Shown here: positions 59,431-64,000 of the stretch, piece after piece | How positions within the stretch are numbered: the stretch's first letter is position 1 | Layout: each line of letters begins with the position of its first letter | Notes under the pieces: generated by a model | The model's database searches: none | What the model was told of the DNA's origin: nothing | What the model saw: the letters and a program-made list of their open reading frames with translations, nothing else | Program-made: the position numbers and the translations under genes | DNA from: Streptomyces litmocidini | GTDB taxonomy: Bacteria; Actinomycetota; Actinomycetes; Streptomycetales; Streptomycetaceae | Reading direction: 5' to 3' | Length of the DNA: 64,000 nucleotides | Assembly (NCBI RefSeq): GCF_014649755.1 | Contig: NZ_BMTQ01000004.1 | Location: 496,001-560,000, forward strand

Positions 59431-61098
59431 CTCGGGGCGGCCGTGCCGGGCGTAGTGGGCACGGAGGGCGTCGAGCGCCGCGTGGCCCAGGGGCTCGTAG
59501 GGGGCGTCGGGGGCGGGGCGCCACCAGACGGGGCCCGGGCAGCGGAACGAGGCCCGGCGCAGGGCGACCCGATGGACCTTGTTGGTGGCGGTCAGCGGCA
59601 GTTCGGGCAGGACGCGGACGAAGCGCGGCGCCATCTTCGTGCCCAGGTCCGGCTGGGCGGCCAGGAAGTCGGCGAAGGCCTCGGGCCGGAAGTCCGCGCC
59701 CTCCCGCAGGGCCAGCGCCGCCATGACCTGGTCGCCGGTCACCGGGTCGGGTATCGCGTAGACGGCGACCCCCGCCGCCCGGTCCCAGCGGGCGAGGATG
59801 TTCTCGATCACCGCCGCGGCCAGGTTCTCGCCGTCGACCCGCAGGCGGTCGTCCGTACGGCCCGCGAAGTAGAGGAAGCCGTCCGCGTCCCGGTAGAAGA
59901 GGTCGCCGGTCCAGTACCAGCCGCCGCGCAGCCGGGCCGCCTCCGCCTCGGGGTTGCGCCAGTAGCCCTCGAAGGGCGAGCGGCCCCGGTTGACGAGCTC
60001 GCCGACCGCCTCGGCGGCGTTGAGGAGCCGGCCGGTGGGCGAGAAGCGGGCGGGGGCGCACTCCTCGCCGGTGTCGGCAGCGAGGACCGCCAGGTCGTCG
60101 CCGGGTGCCGCCCGGCCGATCGCGCCCGCCGGCGTGTCCGGGGTCCGCCGGATCGCCGCGCCGCCCTCCGAGGAGCCGTACCCCTCCACGAGCGGGACCC
60201 CGAAGCGCTCCCGGAAGCGGGCCGCGTCCACCGCCCCCGCCTCCGTGCCGAAGCCGAGCCGCAGCGGGTGCGCGCGGTCGTCGGGGCCGGGCGGGGTGGC
60301 GAGGAGGTACTGCACGGCCCGGCCCACGTAGGTGAAGTACGTGGCGCCGAAGCGGCGGACGTCGGGGAGGAAGCGGGAGGCCGAGAACCGGGCCCGCAGC
60401 GCCACTCCGGCCCCGGCGGCCAGCGCGGGCGCCCAGTCGGCGATCACGGCGTTGCCGTGGAACATCGGCATGCAGACGTAGTGGACGTCGTCCCGGCCGA
60501 CGGAGAAGTGGGAGACGAGAGAGGCGCCGGCGGCGGCCAGACGCCCCTGGCTGCACAGGGCGGCCTTCGGCGCGCCCGTCGAACCGGAGGTGAAGGAGAG
60601 CAGGAAACGGGTGTCGGGGCGTACGGGGCCGAGGGCGGCGTCTCCCGGCCGGGCGTTCCCGTAGGGGGCGAGGAGTTCCCGGTAGGCCTCGGTGTCCGTG
60701 ACCAGGATCCGCAGGCCCGGCAGCGCGAGCCCGTCGAGGAGCGGCAGGTGGGCGCGCTGGGTGACGAGGACCCGGCACTCGGTGTGGAGGATGTCCCGGG
60801 CGAGTTCGGGGCCCCGCCGGGTGGGGTTGATCCCGGCGACGGCGGCCCCCGCGAGGGCCGCCGCGCCGAGCCAGAGCGGGTACTCCGGCGTGTTGTCGAG
60901 CAGGATGCCGAGGTGTGGCTCACCCCCCGGCACGGGTGGCATCAGGTCCACGAGCAGCGCGGCCCGCGCGGCGGCGCCGGCGGCGACCTGGTGGTGGGTG
61001 AGGGTGTGGTGCTCGTCCCTCAGACCGGTCCGGTGGTCGCCCCATTGGCGCCGTACGAGCTCCGCGACGGTGTCCGCGCTCCTCATGGCCCGGACCAT
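59419..61098 (-). CDS. Acyl-CoA synthetase (AMP-binding, FadD-like)
   Basis: A 559-aa ANL-superfamily ligase that activates a carboxylic acid to acyl-AMP and then acyl-CoA. Motifs are LLSFTSGSTGAPKAALCSQG (P-loop), PMFHGNAVIADWAPALAAGA, VEGYGSSEGGAAIRR, the hinge YWTGDLFYRDADGFLYFAGR TDDR, and the catalytic lysine region LPLTATNKVHR. It resembles FadD17/FadD3-type actinobacterial enzymes. The ATG at 61098 lies directly against a palindromic operator and may be leaderless; the ATG at 61086 is the alternative. Its stop falls inside a 15-bp tandem repeat. Confidence 0.88.
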   Translation of the reverse strand: MVRAMRSADTVAELVRRQWGDHRTGLRDEHHTLTHHQVAAGAAARAALLVDLMPPVPGGEPHLGILLDNTPEYPLWLGAAALAGAAVAGINPTRRGPELARDILHTECRVLVTQRAHLPLLDGLALPGLRILVTDTEAYRELLAPYGNARPGDAALGPVRPDTRFLLSFTSGSTGAPKAALCSQGRLAAAGASLVSHFSVGRDDVHYVCMPMFHGNAVIADWAPALAAGAGVALRARFSASRFLPDVRRFGATYFTYVGRAVQYLLATPPGPDDRAHPLRLGFGTEAGAVDAARFRERFGVPLVEGYGSSEGGAAIRRTPDTPAGAIGRAAPGDDLAVLAADTGEECAPARFSPTGRLLNAAEAVGELVNRGRSPFEGYWRNPEAEAARLRGGWYWTGDLFYRDADGFLYFAGRTDDRLRVDGENLAAAVIENILARWDRAAGVAVYAIPDPVTGDQVMAALALREGADFRPEAFADFLAAQPDLGTKMAPRFVRVLPELPLTATNKVHRVALRRASFRCPGPVWWRPAPDAPYEPLGHAALDALRAHYARHGRPEAYG

Positions 61099-61100
61099 AA

Positions 61101-61115
61101 CTGACGCTCAGTCAG
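61101..61115. promoter_or_regulatory. TetR-type operator at the synthetase start
   Basis: CTGACGCTCAGTCAG has perfect 5-bp arms (CTGAC/GTCAG) and ends 2 bp from the synthetase ATG at 61098. TetR repressors of fatty-acid genes bind such TGACTGANNGTCAG-like sites. The placement implies transcription starts almost at the start codon. Confidence 0.5.
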
Positions 61116-61145
61116 AATTGAACCGCCGGAACCGGACGGCCGGAA

Positions 61146-61270
61146 CCGGGCCGTCAGGACCGGGCCGTCAGGACCGGGCCGTCAGGACCGGGCCGTCAGG
61201 ACCGGGCCGTCAGGACCGGGCCGTCAGGACCGGGCCGTCAGGACCGGGCCGTCAGGACCGGGCCGTCAGA
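61146..61270. repeat. Tandem repeat of 14 bp, about nine copies
   Basis: Eight exact copies of CCGGGCCGTCAGGA plus a partial ninth. The last copy contains the stop codon (TCA at 61266-61268 on the plus strand) of the LPMO gene. The array fills the gap between LPMO and the acyl-CoA synthetase. Confidence 0.92.
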
Positions 61271-61859
61271 ACGTGACGTCCGAGCAGGCGTAGAAGGCGT
61301 TCGCGGTGTCCGCGATCGTCCACACCGCCAGGATCAGATGCCGGCCCGTCTTGCCCGCCGGGATCGTCCCGGAGTGCGAGAGCGTCGCCGGCGGCTGCTG
61401 GTTGCCGTAGGGGACGGTCAGGAACGGCTGGGGGTCGAGCGCGGCCCGCGTCAGCTTCTGCGTCGGGTCCCAGCCGTTCCTGGTGATGTAGTACTTGAAG
61501 TCGGTGGTGCGGTGGCGGGCCGTGAACTGCCAGCGGAAGCTGTAGCTCTGCCCCGCCGTGAGCCGGGTGGCGGGCCAGGCACCGCCGCGCGGATCGTCGA
61601 GCTGCGCGAACTGCGACAGCCCGGCGGAGCAGATCTTCCCGTCGGCGGGACCGGCGGCGGGGAAGCCCTTCGGCCCCTCGACCGACTGCGGCTCCCACTG
61701 GATGGGGCCGCAGTCCGTCACGGTGCCGTTGGCGCAGAGCTTCTGACGGCTGATCGGCGCGTCGGTGTAGCCGTGGCTGCCGGCGGTGCCGGTGCCCAGG
61801 AGGGTGACGCCGGCGACGCCGAGCGCCACCACCGCCGCCCCGACTGACTTTTTGCGCAT
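61266..61859 (-). CDS. AA10 lytic polysaccharide monooxygenase (chitin-active type)
   Basis: 197 aa. A signal peptide ends TAGS, exposing an N-terminal histidine (HGYTDAPISRQKLC), the first half of the copper histidine brace. The second histidine lies in RWQFTARHRTTDFKYYITRN. WEPQSVEGPKGFPAAGPADG and AVWTIADTANAFYACSDV are standard for chitin-oxidising AA10 proteins. It is a single-domain enzyme that opens crystalline chitin for the chitinases. TGGAGC precedes the ATG at 61859, and a dre site lies about 75 bp upstream. Confidence 0.95.
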   Translation of the reverse strand: MRKKSVGAAVVALGVAGVTLLGTGTAGSHGYTDAPISRQKLCANGTVTDCGPIQWEPQSVEGPKGFPAAGPADGKICSAGLSQFAQLDDPRGGAWPATRLTAGQSYSFRWQFTARHRTTDFKYYITRNGWDPTQKLTRAALDPQPFLTVPYGNQQPPATLSHSGTIPAGKTGRHLILAVWTIADTANAFYACSDVTF

Positions 61860-61933
61860 GCTGTCGCTCCAGGAGAACGTGGGGGAGTTCCGTTGGGCCG
61901 TGCGCGCGCGTACGGTACTGCTTCACTCGTTCT

Positions 61934-61947
61934 TTGGTCTGGACCAA
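61934..61947. promoter_or_regulatory. DasR-type operator (dre) before LPMO
   Basis: TTGGTCTGGACCAA is a 14-bp palindrome apart from its central TG, matching the dre consensus TGGTCTAGACCA except at one central base. It lies 75 bp upstream of the LPMO start. Confidence 0.82.
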
Positions 61948-61987
61948 GTACCAAGGTATGGACGGACGTTGCACATGTCCATCCCCC

Positions 61988-64000
61988 TCACGCCCCCTCG
62001 ACCGGCCCCGTCCTGCCCGTGTAGAACGCCACCGTCAGGTCCTTGACCAGCGCCTTGCGCTCGTAGTCGTCCAGCTCCACCAGACCACGACTGGTCAGTC
62101 GGTGGACCACGTCGTCCACCGCGTCCACCACCGAGGTCAGCACGCTGTCCCGGTGCTTCGCGTCGATCGCCGCGATCCGGCGCCGACGCATCGCCGCCGC
62201 CACCTCCGGCGCGTACTCGATGCGCGTCGGCTGCGCCGAGAACACGTCCACGCCGACCGGCGCGCACTCCGCCGACAGCATCCGCGTCAGGGCCTCGCCG
62301 ACCGCCTCCGCGTCCCGCAGCGTGGGGGCGTCCTCGTGGAACGCGTCCGCCGGAAGCTGCGACAGCACCCGGGCCATCGCCGCCTCCACCTGCTCCCGCA
62401 GGTACTCCTCGTGCCCGTCGACCCCGAGCACCGCCCGGACCGTGTCCCGCACCCGCCACACCACCAGGACGGTCACGTCGAGCGCGGTGCCCTTCGCGTC
62501 CACCGCCGACAGCGGCTCACTGCGCCAGTGCCGCAGCCGGACGTCCACCCGGCGGCGGAGCAGCAGCGGGCTGACCCACACCAGGCCCGTGCGGCGGACC
62601 GTGCCGCGGTAGTCGCCGAAGAGGGACAGCACCCAGGCGTAACCGACCCGGCCACGGCTGAGACCGCCCAGCGAGAACAGGGCGAGCACCACGCCCAGGG
62701 CCAGGAGGGCCCACTGGCCGAGATGGATGCCGTGGTACGGGCGCGCCGGCAGCCGCAGCATCCGCGCCGCCTCGGCGGGCACCGCCCCGACCCACCACAC
62801 GATCCCCGCGCACCAGGCGATCGCCAGCGCCCCGGCGACCACCCCGACCCACCCGGGCAGCACCGCCCCCGGGCGCTCCACGAGCGCGGGATCGGCGGTG
62901 GGGGCGGGACGCGAGGCGGCGGCCTTGGGCCGGACGTGGGGCCGCGACTGCGGCTTCGCCTTGGAGTTCGGCTCGGAGTTCGGCTCTGCCCGGGGCTCGG
63001 GCTCGGGCTTGGCCGGGGCGGCCTGGACCTTCGACGGGGCCGGGATGGCGGGCTTGCGGCCGACCGCCGACGGGGTGGGCGCGGCCATGGAGATCGTGTC
63101 GGGCCCCCCGTCCTCGCCCGCCGCGACGGGGACGGCGGTCCCCGGCTCGTCCCGGAAGAGCAGGTGCACCGGGATGGAGCCGGTGGTCTCGGTCCCGATC
63201 ACGTTCTTCCGCCGCGCCACCCGCACCACGGCGGCGACGGGCACCGCGACGGCACCGACCCGCGCCCCGCTGATCCGCCGGAGGTCGAGCACGGCGGGGG
63301 CGGGAGCCTTGGCAGGGGCCTTGGCAGGGGCCTTGGCAGGGGCAGGGGCAGGGGCCAGGACGGAAGCCTTGCCGCCGTCGCCACCAGCGCCACCAGCACC
63401 GCCGTCGCCGCCGTCGGCGGCCTTCTCGACGGGGCGGCCGGGGGCCGGGGCGGCGAGGGCGGGGGCGGAGGGGCCCGAGGGGGAAGGGGCGGAAGGGGAA
63501 GGGGAGGCGGGGGCCGGGGGCGCCGTCGACGCGCTGGGAGCGGAACCGCTCACAGCGGCGGGCCCTCCGCCGGAGGCGGGCCCGGCAGGGGCCCCCGGTG
63601 CAGCGCCGGGAGCCACCCGGGCCGGACGGATGCCGGACGCGGGCCCGGCCGGGGCCGACGCCCCTGAAGCGGGCGCGGGACCGACCGGGGCCGACACCCC
63701 TGAGACGGGCGTAGGACCGACCGGGGCCGACACCCCTGAGACGGGCGTAGGACCGACCGGGGCCGACACCCCTGAAGCGGACACGGGACCAGCCGGGGCC
63801 GACGCCCCTGAAGCGGACGCGGGACCGGCCGGGACCGGGGCGTCCGGCCCAGACGTGGGCGTGGGGGGAACCCCCGCTTCCGACCCGGGTGCGGGCTTGG
63901 CGGGAGCCACCGCACCCGGGTCGGACGCGGGCCTGACGGGAACCACCGACCCCGGGTCGGGAGCGAGACCGGCCGGAGCCGGGCCCCCCGAGCCGGGCGC
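61988..64000 (-). CDS. SPFH/band-7 domain protein with long Pro/Ala-rich N-terminus, partial
   Basis: The frame runs off the right edge; at least 652 residues follow a GTG at 63946, and it may begin further on. The N-terminal 400 residues are Pro/Ala/Ser-rich with 12-aa repeats (SGVSAPVGPTPV) and KAPAKAPAKAPAPA. Two membrane spans follow (GWVGVVAGALAIAWCAGIVW; WALLALGVVLALFSLGG). The SPFH core then reads GDYRGTVRRTGLVWVSPLLL, ALDVTVLVVWRVRDTVRAVL, YLREQVEAAMARVLSQLPAD and CAPVGVDVFSAQPTRIEYAP. SPFH proteins scaffold membrane microdomains. This one is unusual for its long disordered N-terminal extension. Confidence 0.8.
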   Translation of the reverse strand, partial: APGSGGPAPAGLAPDPGSVVPVRPASDPGAVAPAKPAPGSEAGVPPTPTSGPDAPVPAGPASASGASAPAGPVSASGVSAPVGPTPVSGVSAPVGPTPVSGVSAPVGPAPASGASAPAGPASGIRPARVAPGAAPGAPAGPASGGGPAAVSGSAPSASTAPPAPASPSPSAPSPSGPSAPALAAPAPGRPVEKAADGGDGGAGGAGGDGGKASVLAPAPAPAKAPAKAPAKAPAPAVLDLRRISGARVGAVAVPVAAVVRVARRKNVIGTETTGSIPVHLLFRDEPGTAVPVAAGEDGGPDTISMAAPTPSAVGRKPAIPAPSKVQAAPAKPEPEPRAEPNSEPNSKAKPQSRPHVRPKAAASRPAPTADPALVERPGAVLPGWVGVVAGALAIAWCAGIVWWVGAVPAEAARMLRLPARPYHGIHLGQWALLALGVVLALFSLGGLSRGRVGYAWVLSLFGDYRGTVRRTGLVWVSPLLLRRRVDVRLRHWRSEPLSAVDAKGTALDVTVLVVWRVRDTVRAVLGVDGHEEYLREQVEAAMARVLSQLPADAFHEDAPTLRDAEAVGEALTRMLSAECAPVGVDVFSAQPTRIEYAPEVAAAMRRRRIAAIDAKHRDSVLTSVVDAVDDVVHRLTSRGLVELDDYERKALVKDLTVAFYTGRTGPVEGA
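63653..63832. repeat. Coding tandem repeat of 36 bp, five copies
   Basis: Units starting GGCCGAC recur exactly every 36 bp at 63653, 63689, 63725, 63761 and 63797. They encode a 12-residue repeat (variants of SAPVGPTPVSGV) in the N-terminal extension of the SPFH protein. The second and third units are nearly identical, suggesting recent duplication. Confidence 0.85.

Overview
The window is high-GC actinobacterial chromosome and almost certainly Streptomyces. Coding is dense, with GTG and TTG starts and ATGA/GTGA stop-start overlaps. It carries desferrioxamine biosynthesis genes with DmdR-type iron boxes, an adpA gene with an in-frame TTA codon (bldA dependence), orn, a GGDEF/EAL protein like CdgA, and DasR-type (dre) operators at chitin genes. 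From memory, the gene order (speB, liu-type acyl-CoA operon, des, hexosaminidase, glmS, adpA, orn, GGDEF/EAL) follows the conserved core around SCO2770-SCO2830 of S. coelicolor. No mobile element, prophage or CRISPR array is visible.

Layout. 1-9.6 kb: a partial ThDP-enzyme gene, an agmatinase-type ureohydrolase and a divergent PucR regulator; a secreted protein; a membrane-anchored XRE protein; acyl-CoA dehydrogenase plus thioesterase; a cation efflux protein; a phosphatase-like protein; a TetR regulator. 9.6-15.4 kb: a four-gene leucine/isovalerate-type catabolic operon (carboxyltransferase, biotin carboxylase, HMG-CoA lyase, acyl-CoA dehydrogenase) behind paired TetR-type operators. 15.4-18.7 kb: a cell-wall island with a Tat-exported M15-like protein lacking its zinc ligands, a small membrane protein and a 733-aa leaderless DUF1906 glycoside-hydrolase-like protein. 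It sits where S. coelicolor has the ferrioxamine-binding gene desE. 18.8-25 kb: desF and desABCD, each with an iron box. 25-29 kb: GH20 hexosaminidase with a dre site, a small gene and glmS.

29-43 kb: an acetate-transporter-family protein, a universal stress protein, adpA, orn, tRNA-His, a CBM2-GH18 enzyme, an OmpR-type two-component pair, and a series of conserved or regulatory genes. 43-47.3 kb: a cluster encoding a four-cysteine (Fe-S type) PD-(D/E)XK nuclease, a 529-aa unknown protein and a UPF1/Dna2-like SF1 helicase. This resembles a split Dna2 and is the best candidate here for an undescribed DNA-processing system. 47.5-56.8 kb: a small protein, a Prim-Pol-like protein whose stop codon lies inside tRNA-Lys, an M6 protease, the CdgA-like protein, a GH18 chitinase with dre-like repeats, an LLM oxidoreductase, an IclR regulator and a second identical tRNA-Lys. 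56.8-64 kb: a NarL-type two-component pair, a frameshifted SsgA-like gene, an acyl-CoA synthetase, an AA10 chitin-oxidising LPMO with a dre site, and a truncated SPFH/band-7 protein.

Themes. Chitin/GlcNAc use (GH20, GH18, LPMO, glmS) appears to be co-controlled by DasR. Iron acquisition is controlled by DmdR. Development is represented by adpA, the CdgA-like gene and the SsgA-like remnant. Several short tandem repeats (14-, 15-, 30- and 36-bp periods) lie at gene ends or in linkers, some carrying a stop codon of the adjacent gene.
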